A stretch of 64,000 nucleotides of DNA from Herbiconiux sp. VKM Ac-1786 (GCF_015350805.1 NZ_JADKSG010000001.1:682001-746000); one strand, 5' to 3'; positions 1 through 8,522 are shown, numbered from the stretch's first letter. The notes: a model not told the origin generated them from the sequence alone. A program made the numbers and translations.

Positions 1-238
1 GGCCCACGAAGGCGGGGTCGGTGACGAAGTTCGTCTGCTGCACGCTCATCACGATCCCGCGCACGATCGGGAACCAGGCGAAGAAGCCGAAGCTGAACAG
101 CAGCGGCAGGAAGAACAGCAGGGTGGTGAGCCCGCCCCGTCTGACCCAGGTCACGGGGCTGCGGCGCTTCGCCGGGCTCGCGGAGCGAGCGTCGGGCGGA
201 GTCGCCGCGGTGGTGGGGCCGTCGAGCAGTGATGTCAT
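1..238 (-). CDS. ABC sugar transporter permease, MalF-like, N-terminal part only
   Basis: The gene starts at ATG 238 and runs off the left edge after about 79 residues. A hydrophilic leader of about 35 residues (MTSLLDGPTT...) precedes a first membrane segment rich in L, F and G (about residues 37-60). This matches the amino end of inner permeases of CUT1 carbohydrate ABC importers. It lies directly downstream of a sugar-binding lipoprotein on the same strand (59-base gap), the usual order for such importers. The EAA loop and remaining helices are outside the window, so the family call rests on the N-terminus and the neighbour. Confidence 0.75.
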   Translation of the reverse strand, partial: MTSLLDGPTTAATPPDARSASPAKRRSPVTWVRRGGLTTLLFFLPLLFSFGFFAWFPIVRGIVMSVQQTNFVTDPAFVG

Positions 239-297
239 CGGACGCCTTCCGGAGGAGTGCGTCCCGGCCGGGCGGCCGGGACGCACCGGGAGATGGG

Positions 298-1665
298 TCA
301 GGGCGCGGTGAGCGCCTCTGCGGACTTCTGGGCCTGGGCGAGGAGGTCGTCGATCGAGGCGTCCTCCTGCGTCAGGACCGCCTGCACGACGCTGTCGAGG
401 ATCGCATAGAGCTCCTGCGCCTTGACCGAGGGCTCCGGCACGATCGGCAGCGTGGTCGTCGAGTCGATGTAGGCGGTGAAGTGCTCACGGGGCACGTTGA
501 TCTCGGCGTCGACCCACGACAGGTACTGGTCGTAGGTGTCGGTGTCCACCACCGGCACGACCGGCATCCCGACGGACGCACCGTCGGCGACCGTCGCCTT
601 GGCGTCGTCCACGGCCACGGTCTCGTCGGTGTACTTCGAGAAGTCGAGGAACTCGACCCAGTCCAGGCCCGCGGCGACCTGCTCCGGCGTGGCCTTGGGG
701 TTGATCACCCGCACCGTCCCGCCGCCGAGGGTTCCGAGCCCGTCGGGCGACTGCGGCAGCGGGGCGATGCCGACCGCGTCCGCGGACATCCCGAGGTTGG
801 TGACGACCTCGTCCCACACGTCGGCGCCCTGCACGTACATGCCCACGGTGCCGGCGGCGAACGCGTTGTTCACGTCGCCCCAGTTGAGCAGGAAGTTGGA
901 GCCCAGGGTGTCGTCGTCCCAGCGGAGCGTGCGGTAGAACTCGAGAGCCTGCTTGGTCGCGTCGTTGTCGACGGTCGCGGTCACGGTGTCGCCGTCCAGG
1001 GCCTGCAGCTCCGATCCGCGGGAGTAGCTCTGAGTCGTCAGGATCCAGCCACCGGTGCTGTCCTTCGTCATGGTCTGGAAGCCCTGGGCGTCGGTCTTGT
1101 CCTCGATCGTCTTCGCCGCCTCCCGCACCTCGTCCCAGGTGGTCGGCGGGTCGTCGGGATCGAGTCCGGCGGCGGTGAACAGCTCGCGGTTGTAGAGCAG
1201 GCTCATCGAGTAGGCCGCGACGGGCACTCCGAAGGTCTGGCCCTCGGCGTTCTGGGCCACCGCCTGGACGTTCTCGTTCAGCCCGCCGAGCACGGAGTCC
1301 TGATCGATGGCGTCGGAGATGTCGGCGACCTGGCCCCGTTCGATCAGTCCGCTCATCTCGGTGAACGGCACGCCCATCACCGTGGGCATGGTGCCGCCCG
1401 CGAGCATCGCCTGGAAGGTGTCGGCCGCCCAGATCGTCTCGGACGGCTCGACGGTGATGTCGGGGTGCTGCTTCTCGAACGCGGCGACGCGGTCGAGGAA
1501 GATCTTGCGCGCCTCGGGTGCGTCCGAGCCGGGGAGGTCGGAGACGGTGATCGTGGTCGTCCCGTCGGCGGAGTCCTGCCCGCCGGCCGAGCAGGCGGAC
1601 AGCGTCAGGAGCGTGGCTCCGGCGGCGATCCCCGCGATGAGGCGGGTACCGAACTGTTTCTTCAT
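298..1665 (-). CDS. ABC sugar-binding lipoprotein (CUT1 family)
   Basis: A 455-residue extracytoplasmic solute-binding lipoprotein. The signal peptide ends in a lipobox (LSAC, Cys25), so the mature protein should be tethered to the outer face of the membrane. The body resembles family-1 (MalE/UgpB-type) binding proteins, for example the PTTWDEVREAAK segment and the aromatic-rich C-terminal lobe. The start is ATG 1665, with GAGGAG about 6 bases upstream. It is followed by the permease and preceded by sugar-acid catabolic genes on the same strand. The likely cargo is therefore a uronate-containing oligosaccharide, but that is inferred from context. Confidence 0.9.
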   Translation of the reverse strand: MKKQFGTRLIAGIAAGATLLTLSACSAGGQDSADGTTTITVSDLPGSDAPEARKIFLDRVAAFEKQHPDITVEPSETIWAADTFQAMLAGGTMPTVMGVPFTEMSGLIERGQVADISDAIDQDSVLGGLNENVQAVAQNAEGQTFGVPVAAYSMSLLYNRELFTAAGLDPDDPPTTWDEVREAAKTIEDKTDAQGFQTMTKDSTGGWILTTQSYSRGSELQALDGDTVTATVDNDATKQALEFYRTLRWDDDTLGSNFLLNWGDVNNAFAAGTVGMYVQGADVWDEVVTNLGMSADAVGIAPLPQSPDGLGTLGGGTVRVINPKATPEQVAAGLDWVEFLDFSKYTDETVAVDDAKATVADGASVGMPVVPVVDTDTYDQYLSWVDAEINVPREHFTAYIDSTTTLPIVPEPSVKAQELYAILDSVVQAVLTQEDASIDDLLAQAQKSAEALTAP

Positions 1666-1700
1666 TGAAACTCCTCGAATTCTGTGATGGATGCTGGTGG

Positions 1701-1730
1701 TGCTGTCTCTGGTGATGCTGTCTCTGATGG
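1701..1730. repeat. two-copy 15-base imperfect tandem repeat between binding protein and dehydratase genes
   Basis: TGCTGTCTCTGGTGA is followed immediately by TGCTGTCTCTGATGG in the 107-base gap between the dehydratase stop and the binding-protein start. No LacI-type box is visible in this gap, so transcription of the transporter genes may continue from the dehydratase operon. Whether the repeat has a role is unknown. Confidence 0.5.
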
Positions 1731-1772
1731 CGCTTCTGGTGCTGCGCCCGGGGGGACGTCGGAGGGTGGCGC

Positions 1773-3080
1773 TCAGGGGGCGATGAGACCCCCGTCCGGT
1801 CCGCGGACCGATGCGGCCCAGACGTCGTGCAGGGAGAGCGACGGCGGGAATCTCGCCGCCGCCGCCTCGTCGAACCCGATCCCCCACCCCGGAGCGTCGC
1901 TGGGAGTGATCCAGCCACCCTCGATGGTGAGGGTACCCGGGAACACCTCCCGAGCCGCATCCGAGAAGACGTGCGCCTCCTGGATGCCGAACGCCGGAGA
2001 GGTGACGTCGAGCGTGGCGTTCGCGGCGGCCGCGATGGGCGAGGCGTCGCCGGGCGAGTGCCACGCGGTCTGCACCCCGTGCGCCTCGGCGACGGCGGCG
2101 AGCTTGCGAGCGGGCGTGAGGCCGCCGATGGTCGAGATGTGGCAGCGGATGAAGTCGACCCCGCCCTGCGTGACCATCCTCGTGGCCGCCGTCGCCGAGG
2201 TGGCCAGCTCGCCGACCGCGATCGGGACGGGTGACGCCGCGCGCACCTCCGGCAGGCGGTCCCAGTGCTCGGGCGCGAGGACGTCCTCGAGGAAGTAGGG
2301 GGCGAACTCCTCGACCGAGCGGGCCAGCATCACGGCCTGCTTGGGGGTCAGCCGGGAGTGGACGTCGTGCAGCAGTTCGACGGAGTCGCCCAGGACGTCC
2401 CGGACGGCCCGGAAGAGCTGGGGCGTCTGGCGGAGGTAGTGCGCGACGTCCCACCCGTGCGGATTCGGGGCACCGGCGCGGGTGCCGAGCGGGGACTCGA
2501 GGGCGGCGGCGCCGTACCCCCCGCGCCCGGGCTGCGACACCTGGATCCGGATGTTGCGCCAGCCGGCCTCCCGGAGCTCCTCCGCGTGAGCGGCGGTCTC
2601 GGCGAAGGTGCGGCCCGAGGCGTGGAGGTAGGTGTCGGCGGCGGCACGGACGCGCCCGCCGAGCAGTTCGGCGACGGGCATCCCGGCCCGTTTGCCGGCG
2701 ATGTCCCAGAGAGCGAGGTCGATGCCCGAGAGCGCGTTGTTGTCGACCGCACCGTCGCGCCAGTACCCGCTGAACCGGCACAGGCGGATGAGGTCCTCGA
2801 TGTCGCCGGGGTATCGGCCGATCAGGAGGCGGGCGAGGTGCTCGTCGACGTAGGCGGCGACGGCGTGCCAGCGCTGGGTGAAGGTCGCGCAGCCCAGTCC
2901 GAACAGCCCCGGCTCCGAGGTGTCCACGCGCACCACGACGAGGGGGATCCCCTCCGGGGCCGTCACGATGCTGCGCACGCCGGTGATGCGCAGACCGTCG
3001 CGCGCCGGCCACGGGGCGGCGAACCCGGGCGTCGTGTCCGGCTCGGCCGGCGACCCGGCCGCGAGTCGGGCGGGGCTCAT
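1773..3080 (-). CDS. enolase-superfamily sugar-acid dehydratase, ManD/RspA type
   Basis: A 435-residue member of the mandelate racemase/enolase superfamily. It carries hallmarks of the D-mannonate dehydratase/RspA branch: HDVHSRLTP with the first metal Asp, the later ED and GE metal acids (FLEDVLAPEHW, AVGELATS), RCHISTIGGLTP, and the barrel-end motif WHSPGDASP. D-mannonate dehydratases convert mannonate to 2-keto-3-deoxygluconate (KDG), and related low-activity enzymes act on gluconate. The nearby KDG kinase and KDPG aldolase fit a KDG-producing role. The start is ATG 3080, overlapping the upstream SDR stop by four bases (ATGA), which implies coupled translation. Exact substrate cannot be read from sequence. 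Confidence 0.85.
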   Translation of the reverse strand: MSPARLAAGSPAEPDTTPGFAAPWPARDGLRITGVRSIVTAPEGIPLVVVRVDTSEPGLFGLGCATFTQRWHAVAAYVDEHLARLLIGRYPGDIEDLIRLCRFSGYWRDGAVDNNALSGIDLALWDIAGKRAGMPVAELLGGRVRAAADTYLHASGRTFAETAAHAEELREAGWRNIRIQVSQPGRGGYGAAALESPLGTRAGAPNPHGWDVAHYLRQTPQLFRAVRDVLGDSVELLHDVHSRLTPKQAVMLARSVEEFAPYFLEDVLAPEHWDRLPEVRAASPVPIAVGELATSATAATRMVTQGGVDFIRCHISTIGGLTPARKLAAVAEAHGVQTAWHSPGDASPIAAAANATLDVTSPAFGIQEAHVFSDAAREVFPGTLTIEGGWITPSDAPGWGIGFDEAAAARFPPSLSLHDVWAASVRGPDGGLIAP

Positions 3081-4006
3081 CGGGCGCTCGTCCCGGTGAG
3101 GCGTGCCGGCTGCGCCGCGTCGCCGATGGGCCCGTCCGGTGCCCAGATGGAGTACCGGGCGGTGAAGCCGAGGAGCTCCCGGGCGACGCTCGAGTCGATC
3201 AGCGGAGCCCGGCCCGTCACCGCCTTGTTGACGGGCACCGCCGGGGCGTACTCGTCGAGGAGCTCCTGGGTGTCCCGCGAGACGAGGGTGTCCGGCGCAC
3301 TGACGTGCAGCACGTGGCTGCCGCCGAACGGGGTGCGCACCGCGCGCCGCACGACGTCGACGGCGTCGCGGAGATCGAGGTACGACCAGCCCTCGCGCAT
3401 CGAGGCCGCCGGGTCGTCGAGCACGGACTGGGCGGTGGCGAGCAGACGGTCGCGCGAGTCGGTGTGCGGGAACCGGATGGCCGCCGTCGCCATGCCCGTC
3501 GACCGGGTGATCATGGCCGCACTCAGTTCGTCGCACTGCTTCGACAGGGAGTACCAGTCGCTGATGTCGGTGGGGATGCGCTCGTCGATCGGGAAGTACG
3601 CGGGGGCGCCGGCGGCCGCGTTCATGGGCACGCCGAACGCGTTGATGCTGCTGGCGAGGACGACCCGGCGAACCCCGTGCCGGGCGGACCGGGTGAGCAC
3701 GTTGAACGTCGCCGAGACGTTCGACCGGAAACCGGTGAAGGGCTCGGCGAGGGTCGGATGCGGGATCGCGGCGAGGTGGACGACCACGTCGACGTCGCGC
3801 AGTGCTTCGGAGACCGCCTCGGGGTCGGCCGCATCGGCGGTGAGCACTCGATCGGCCGGGCTCGGGCGGTCGAAGGCCAGCGAGAGTGCGGTCACGGCGA
3901 TGCCGTCGTCGAGCAGCGCGTCGACGACCGCCCGGCCGATCTTGCCGTCGGCGCCGGTCACGAGAACGCGTCGCACGTCGCCGTCGAGAGCCTCGCTGCG
4001 TGTCAC
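3077..4006 (-). CDS. NAD(P)-dependent SDR epimerase/dehydrogenase, uronate-dehydrogenase-like
   Basis: An extended short-chain dehydrogenase of about 309 residues with an N-terminal Rossmann motif (VTGADGKIG), the catalytic Tyr/Lys pair in YSLSK, and an upstream Ser in VVLASSINAFG. Size and the sugar-acid neighbourhood suggest it oxidises a uronate or reduces a keto-uronate to feed the dehydratase downstream. GTG 4006 is preferred over the ATG at 4054 because GGAGAGGA lies at the right distance before it and the Rossmann fold starts soon after. A LacI-type box lies 35 bases upstream. Confidence 0.8.
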   Translation of the reverse strand: MTRSEALDGDVRRVLVTGADGKIGRAVVDALLDDGIAVTALSLAFDRPSPADRVLTADAADPEAVSEALRDVDVVVHLAAIPHPTLAEPFTGFRSNVSATFNVLTRSARHGVRRVVLASSINAFGVPMNAAAGAPAYFPIDERIPTDISDWYSLSKQCDELSAAMITRSTGMATAAIRFPHTDSRDRLLATAQSVLDDPAASMREGWSYLDLRDAVDVVRRAVRTPFGGSHVLHVSAPDTLVSRDTQELLDEYAPAVPVNKAVTGRAPLIDSSVARELLGFTARYSIWAPDGPIGDAAQPARLTGTSAR

Positions 4007-4040
4007 TCTGTGTCCTCTCCGCGGCTTCGCTACGATGCAG

Positions 4041-4052
4041 AAGCGCTTGCGC
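4041..4052. promoter_or_regulatory. LacI-type operator box in divergent promoter of SDR and lyase-like genes
   Basis: AAGCGCTTGCGC contains the 8-base palindrome AAGCGCTT typical of LacI/GalR-family sites. It sits in the 157-base divergent region between the SDR (minus) and the lyase-like gene (plus). It shares the pattern [AG]A[AG]CG[CG]TTGCGC with boxes at 6977 and 7033, so one repressor probably controls both promoter regions. That regulator is not identified here. Confidence 0.6.
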
Positions 4053-4163
4053 ACTCTCAGTGTGCGACGAGCGGGCCGTCCTTGTCAACCATTGATTCAG
4101 CGCGTCAATCCGCCGAATTGACAGGACCGTTGTACGCGAGATGTGGTGAGGTATCGTTTGCGC

Positions 4164-5309
4164 ATGATTGACATCGTCGACAGCCGTCACGGCGCCCGCC
4201 TCCTGCTCGAGGACAGCTACGCCACCTATCCGCACAGCAACGGGTTCGTCGGGGGCGGTTCGGGCCTCGTGCTCGGCATCGCCGGCGGCCGTCCCCGACT
4301 CGTGCGGGTGGATCCGGCGGGTCCGGCCGCCGATCCCGTCGAGGTCGTGAGTGCCGAGGAGTTCCGGCGCGCGAGCGACGGCGTCGATGCGCCGTCCTGG
4401 TCGCCGACCGCCCCGACGACTCCGGTGCCGTGGTTCGACGTCGCACTGGAGACCGACGTGCTCGTGACGTGCTGGGGGAATCAGCTGCTCCTGACCGACG
4501 ACCTCGAGCGGGCGGGAGGGCTGCGGCCCCTCTACCGGCCCGAGACCGGGTGGGTCCTGCACGAGCTGATGAGCATCAGCGCGGACGGCTCCGCGGCCTA
4601 CGTCTCGGAGTCCGACGGCGTCGAGTGGACCCTGCGCCGGGTCGACGTGGGCGGCGGCGGTTCGGAGCCGATCGTGCGGCTGCCCTGGCACGCCAACCAC
4701 GTGCATCCGGTGCCCGCCGACGAGTCATGGCTGCTGTTCTCTCACGAGGGCCCCGCTGCGACCGTGCCCGACCGGATGTGGGCGATCGACGAGCGGCACG
4801 CCTCTGCGGCCGGGCCCGTGTTCGACCAGCTGGCGTTCTCGGACACCGCCGGGACGCCGGTCTCCGTCGGTCACGAACGCGGGATGTTCCACGAGCCCGG
4901 CGCCGTCGTGGTCGCCTACGGGGAGAGCCCCACGGGCCCCCGAGGACTCGTGCAGACCTTCCTCGACGGACGGCCGCCCCGGCTGGTCAGCGCGGGGGAT
5001 CGGGACTGGCACTGCGGGATCAGCCGCGACGGCCGGCAGATGGTGGTCGACACCTCGGGCCCGTGGGAGGCTCCCGGACGCGGGTGGGCCGACGCCGGGC
5101 GGGCGAGCTCGATCGTTCTGGTCGACGCGGAGAGCGGCGCGCGGCGCGAGCTCGCGCGCACGGGGTTCATCGGGCATCCGTACCACCCGCACCCCTCGTT
5201 CACCCCCGACGGCACGGCGGTGCTGTTCAACCACGTCGAGTTCGACGAGCTCGGTGAGCCCGTCGCGCGGGGTGCCGCGCTGGTGCCCGTCTCGCCTTCG
5301 CACGAGTGA
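4164..5309 (+). CDS. oligogalacturonate-lyase-like beta-propeller protein
   Basis: A cytoplasmic protein of 381 residues with no signal peptide. Repeated blade-like segments end in motifs resembling oligogalacturonide lyase (Pectate_lyase22): HANHVHPVPADESWLLFSH, DWHCGISRDGRQMVVDTS and a His-rich HPYHPHPSFTPDG. Oligogalacturonide lyases of this size (about 388 residues) cleave short galacturonate oligomers to 5-keto-4-deoxyuronate using a His and metal-binding His residues. The divergent SDR/dehydratase operon and the KDG kinase/aldolase pair support uronate breakdown. It could be a non-catalytic propeller relative. ATG 4164 has GGTGAGG about 12 bases upstream. Confidence 0.65.
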   Translation: MIDIVDSRHGARLLLEDSYATYPHSNGFVGGGSGLVLGIAGGRPRLVRVDPAGPAADPVEVVSAEEFRRASDGVDAPSWSPTAPTTPVPWFDVALETDVLVTCWGNQLLLTDDLERAGGLRPLYRPETGWVLHELMSISADGSAAYVSESDGVEWTLRRVDVGGGGSEPIVRLPWHANHVHPVPADESWLLFSHEGPAATVPDRMWAIDERHASAAGPVFDQLAFSDTAGTPVSVGHERGMFHEPGAVVVAYGESPTGPRGLVQTFLDGRPPRLVSAGDRDWHCGISRDGRQMVVDTSGPWEAPGRGWADAGRASSIVLVDAESGARRELARTGFIGHPYHPHPSFTPDGTAVLFNHVEFDELGEPVARGAALVPVSPSHE

Positions 5310-5336
5310 CGGGGAGGCGAGCAGCCCTGCGACGGG

Positions 5337-6311
5337 TCAGCGGAGCACGGGGTCGGCCGCCGCGAGGACCTCGAGGCTCCGCCTGGTCGGGGCGCCTTCC
5401 CAGTCGCCGGGGGCGAGGCAGGCCAGGGCGCCGGCCCGCACGGCGGTGAGAAGGCGCTGCTCGACGGGCACCCCGGCGAGCCGCTCGGCCAGGTAGCCGG
5501 CGACGAAGGCGTCACCGGCGCCGACCGAGTCGAGCGGAGTGATCGGCACCGCCTCCTGACGGCGGAGCGCGCCGTCGACGAGGGCGAGGCAGCCATGCTC
5601 CCCGAGCTTGAGCACCACCTCGGCCGGCCCGAGCTCGGCGAGGCCGAGCACGGTCTCCCGCCAGGACGACTCGCGTCCCGGCGGCCCGGCAGCGGTGCGC
5701 CCGAGGAGCACCGCCGCCTCGTCCTCACCCGCGAACAGCACGTCGGCCCGAGCAGCCAGGCGCCGATGGTGACCGGCGGCCTCCTCCGCCGACCACAGCG
5801 TCGACCGGTGGTTCACGTCGAACGACACGGCCACGGAGGCGGCGCGCGCGATCTCGACGGCGCGATCGAGCGCGTCCCGCGCCGTGCCCGACAGGGCGAG
5901 GGTGACGCCCGAGAGATGGAGCAGCGCCGCGCCGGCGATCCGCTCCGTCTCGATGTCCTCGGGGCGGATGCGGCTCCCGGCGCTTCCCCGTCGGCGGTAC
6001 GTCACCCGGGTGTGCTGCGAGGTCAACCGCTCCTTGATCATCAGCCCAGTGTCGGCCTCCTCGTCGACGACGGCGTGCACGTGGACCCCCTCGGCCCGCA
6101 GGTCACGCAGGATGCGCGCACCGAACTCGTCGCCGCCCACCCGCCCGATCCAGTGGGACTCGACACCGAGCCGGCTGAGGCCGATGGCGACGTTCGACTC
6201 CGCTCCGCCCGTCCCGAGCTCGAAGTCGCGCACCCGACGCACCGACCCGACCTCCGCCGAACGGAACAGCGCCATCGTCTCGCCGACGGTGACGGCGTAG
6301 CCCGGGGTCAC
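5337..6311 (-). CDS. kdgK: 2-keto-3-deoxygluconate kinase, PfkB family
   Basis: A ribokinase/PfkB-family sugar kinase of 324 residues. The N-terminal signature region GTGGAESNVAIGLSRLG and the C-terminal ATP/anion-hole motif DSVGAGDAFVAGYLAERL, with its catalytic Asp, are both present. KDG kinase phosphorylates KDG to KDPG. The assignment over fructokinase rests on the coupled KDPG aldolase: the GTG start at 6311 overlaps the aldolase stop as GTGA. The order aldolase then kinase gives a two-gene operon running away from the esterase gene. The gene symbol is by context. Confidence 0.82.
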   Translation of the reverse strand: MTPGYAVTVGETMALFRSAEVGSVRRVRDFELGTGGAESNVAIGLSRLGVESHWIGRVGGDEFGARILRDLRAEGVHVHAVVDEEADTGLMIKERLTSQHTRVTYRRRGSAGSRIRPEDIETERIAGAALLHLSGVTLALSGTARDALDRAVEIARAASVAVSFDVNHRSTLWSAEEAAGHHRRLAARADVLFAGEDEAAVLLGRTAAGPPGRESSWRETVLGLAELGPAEVVLKLGEHGCLALVDGALRRQEAVPITPLDSVGAGDAFVAGYLAERLAGVPVEQRLLTAVRAGALACLAPGDWEGAPTRRSLEVLAAADPVLR

Positions 6312-6949
6312 CGACGTTCCAGGGAGGCGAGGGCTGCGGCGCTCGCCCGGGTGATCTCGTCGAAGCCCCGAGCGGCGATGAGTGCTCGCGGCGCCATCCA
6401 GCTCCCGCTGACGGCGAAGACGCTGTCGAGGGCGGCATACTCCGGCGCGTTCTGCTCTGTGACGCCCCCGCTCGGCATGAACCGGATCTCCGGGAACGGC
6501 GCGGCGAGGAGGGAGATCAGTGCGGGCCCGCCCAGGGCTGCGGCCGGGAAGAGCTTGACGTGCCGGATCCCGAGCTCGAGCGCCGCCATCAGATCGGTCG
6601 CCGTCGAGGTGCCGGGAACGGCCAGGACCCCGCGCTCACGGCTGCGCGCGAGCACGCTCGGCGAGAAGCCCGGCGTGACGACGAAGCGCGCACCGGCCTC
6701 GACGACGACGTCGACGTCGGCCGCCGACCGGACGGTGCCCGCGCCGACGAGGAATCCGGGCACGCCCGCCATCGCCCGGATGGCCGACGGCGCGGCCGGG
6801 GTGCGGAGCGTGACCTCGGCGCAGCGGATCCCTCCTGCCAGGAGCGCGCGGGCGAGGTCGGCGGCGTGGGCGGCGGCGTCGATGACGATCACGGGGACGA
6901 TGGCGCCGAGCGCGCCGGCATCGATCTTGATCGGGGGCGGTTTCGGCAT
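6308..6949 (-). CDS. eda: KDPG/KHG aldolase
   Basis: A class I aldolase of 213 residues that splits 2-keto-3-deoxy-6-phosphogluconate into pyruvate and glyceraldehyde 3-phosphate. The Schiff-base Lys is K132 in HVKLFPA, the general acid/base Glu is E45 in AEVTLRT, and phosphate-loop motifs GAGTV and MPSGGV are present. ATG 6949 is chosen over the codon at 6976 because AAGAAGG lies 6 bases before it. It is the first gene of the aldolase-kinase pair, and a LacI-type box at 6977-6988 lies just upstream of its start, well placed to block transcription. Confidence 0.9.
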   Translation of the reverse strand: MPKPPPIKIDAGALGAIVPVIVIDAAAHAADLARALLAGGIRCAEVTLRTPAAPSAIRAMAGVPGFLVGAGTVRSAADVDVVVEAGARFVVTPGFSPSVLARSRERGVLAVPGTSTATDLMAALELGIRHVKLFPAAALGGPALISLLAAPFPEIRFMPSGGVTEQNAPEYAALDSVFAVSGSWMAPRALIAARGFDEITRASAAALASLERR

Positions 6950-6976
6950 GGCGACCTTCTTCGTCGAGAACTGCAC

Positions 6977-6988
6977 AAGCGGTTGCGC
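6977..6988. promoter_or_regulatory. LacI-type operator box before aldolase-kinase operon
   Basis: AAGCGGTTGCGC matches the shared pattern [AG]A[AG]CG[CG]TTGCGC seen at 4041 and 7033. It lies 28 bases upstream of the aldolase start, within the divergent region shared with the acetyl esterase. Confidence 0.55.
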
Positions 6989-7032
6989 TTTGGCTCGGAG
7001 GCTAGCACAATCACTGCAGCGGGCAAGCGAGA

Positions 7033-7044
7033 GAACGCTTGCGC
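7033..7044. promoter_or_regulatory. LacI-type operator box before acetyl esterase gene
   Basis: GAACGCTTGCGC is a third member of the same box family, 56 bases from the one at 6977 and 32 bases before the esterase start. Two boxes in one divergent promoter would allow cooperative binding or looping. Confidence 0.55.
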
Positions 7045-7075
7045 GCTCGCTTGCCCGATCTCGAAAGGCGTCAGG

Positions 7076-8047
7076 ATGCTCGTCGACCTGCCCCTCGCCC
7101 GGCTGCGCGAGTACGAGAGCAGCCAGACCGAACCCGACGACTTCGACGAGTTCTGGTCGGCCACCCTCGCGGGAGCTCGCGCCGTCCCCGTGGAGCTGGA
7201 GGCGACCCGGCTCGATCTGCCGTTCTCGACGATCGACGTCTTCGACGTGTCGTTCCGGGGTTGGGCCGGGGAACGGGTCAGGGGGTGGCTGCGTCTCCCC
7301 CGGTCATCCGACGGGCCGCTGCCGGCGGTCGTGCAGTACGTCGGCTACTCCGGCGGCCGTGGTGCACCCGTCGACGAGCTGTTCTGGGCCTCGAGCGGAT
7401 ACGCCCACCTGGTCATGGACACCCGCGGCCAGGGCGGCAGCCCGATGGCGGAGGGCACCGGCGACTCGGGCATCCCGGGCGCGACGGTCGGCGGTGTGAT
7501 GACCCGCGGCATCGAGCATCGCGACGACTACTACTTCCGCCGGGTCTTCACCGACGCGGTGCGTGCGGTCGACGCCGTGCGCACCCATCCCGCGGTCGAT
7601 CCGCGACGGGTCTCCGTGCTCGGCACCAGCCAAGGCGGCGGGATCGCCCTCGCCGTCGCCGGCCTCGTGCCCGAGCTGCAGGCCGTGTCGGCATCCGTCC
7701 CCTTCCTCTGCGACTTCCCCCGTGCGATCCGGGTGACGGACAGCGACCCCTACCGGGAGATCGGGCGCTACCTCGCCGCGCACCGCGGCGCGACGGCGGC
7801 GGTCACCCGCACCCTCGCCTACTTCGACGCGGTGAACTTCTCGCGACGGGCCTCGGCGCCGGCGCTGTTCTCGACCGCCCTGATGGACAGCACCTGCCCA
7901 CCGTCGACGGTGTTCGGCGCCTACAACGCCTACTCGGGGCCGAAGGACATCACGGTCTGGGAGTTCAACGGGCACGAGGGCGGCGGGCCCCTCGACCTGC
8001 TCGCCTCCTGGCGGCACGTCGATCGCGCGGGTCGCGCGCCTCGCTGA
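7076..8047 (+). CDS. acetyl xylan esterase / cephalosporin-C deacetylase family (AXE1)
   Basis: An alpha/beta-hydrolase of 323 residues, the usual AXE1 length, without a signal peptide. The catalytic triad is visible as Ser185 in GTSQGGG, Asp271 in ALMDSTCPPST and His300 in FNGHEGG. The family removes acetyl groups from xylo-oligosaccharides and other acetylated sugars in the cytoplasm. Here it would deacetylate imported hemicellulose or pectin fragments. It is divergent from the aldolase-kinase operon and has a LacI-type box in its promoter. AAAGG lies upstream of ATG 7076. Confidence 0.9.
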   Translation: MLVDLPLARLREYESSQTEPDDFDEFWSATLAGARAVPVELEATRLDLPFSTIDVFDVSFRGWAGERVRGWLRLPRSSDGPLPAVVQYVGYSGGRGAPVDELFWASSGYAHLVMDTRGQGGSPMAEGTGDSGIPGATVGGVMTRGIEHRDDYYFRRVFTDAVRAVDAVRTHPAVDPRRVSVLGTSQGGGIALAVAGLVPELQAVSASVPFLCDFPRAIRVTDSDPYREIGRYLAAHRGATAAVTRTLAYFDAVNFSRRASAPALFSTALMDSTCPPSTVFGAYNAYSGPKDITVWEFNGHEGGGPLDLLASWRHVDRAGRAPR

Positions 8048-8117
8048 CCGGGCGGAATGCACCGCTTGCGATTCACCGGAGGCGGGATGAGGGTGGAGGG
8101 GAACGAAGGAGACGATC

Positions 8118-8510
8118 ATGCCCGCCTCGGAGGAACTACCCTCGACCCTCGCCCGTTCGGAGAAGCACGCGCAGGCGCTGTGGAGCAAGGCGCACGACTC
8201 GGCCGTCGACAGCTACGGCGAGGGCGAGCGCGCGCACCGCACGGCGTTCGCCGCGCTGAAGCACGAGTACGAGAAGGTCGGCGACCACTGGGAGCGGAAG
8301 GACGTGTCGGGGCCGTCGGACGAGAAGGCCGCGGGCGGGCGGTCGTCGTCGGGGTCGACTCAGGAGGGTGTCGACGCCAATGCCTCGAAGGCGCACCTGA
8401 TGGAGCTGGCGAAGCGGCTCGACATCTCGGGGCGCTCGAGGATGAAGAAGGACGAGCTCGTCGAGGCGATCAAGAAGGCGAACCGGCGCGAGACGGCGCG
8501 GAGCCGCTGA
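8118..8510 (+). CDS. ChaB-family protein with C-terminal Rho_N/SAP-like segment
   Basis: A small acidic/basic protein of 130 residues. The first about 60 residues match the ChaB fold (LPSTLARSEKHAQALWSKAHDSA, then AFAALKHEYEKVGDHWE). After a Ser/Gly-rich linker, the end (SKAHLMELAKRLDISGRSRMKKDELVEAIKKANRR) resembles the Rho N-terminal/SAP-like helical module that binds nucleic acid. Such ChaB-Rho_N proteins are common in actinobacteria; their role is not settled. GGAGACG precedes ATG 8118. It probably forms a single-gene unit. Confidence 0.8.
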   Translation: MPASEELPSTLARSEKHAQALWSKAHDSAVDSYGEGERAHRTAFAALKHEYEKVGDHWERKDVSGPSDEKAAGGRSSSGSTQEGVDANASKAHLMELAKRLDISGRSRMKKDELVEAIKKANRRETARSR

Positions 8511-8522
8511 GGCGGTGCGGCG

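Noticed and set aside
229-1668. 479-codon plus-strand frame
   Set aside because: Antisense to the sugar-binding lipoprotein, no motif, shadow composition.
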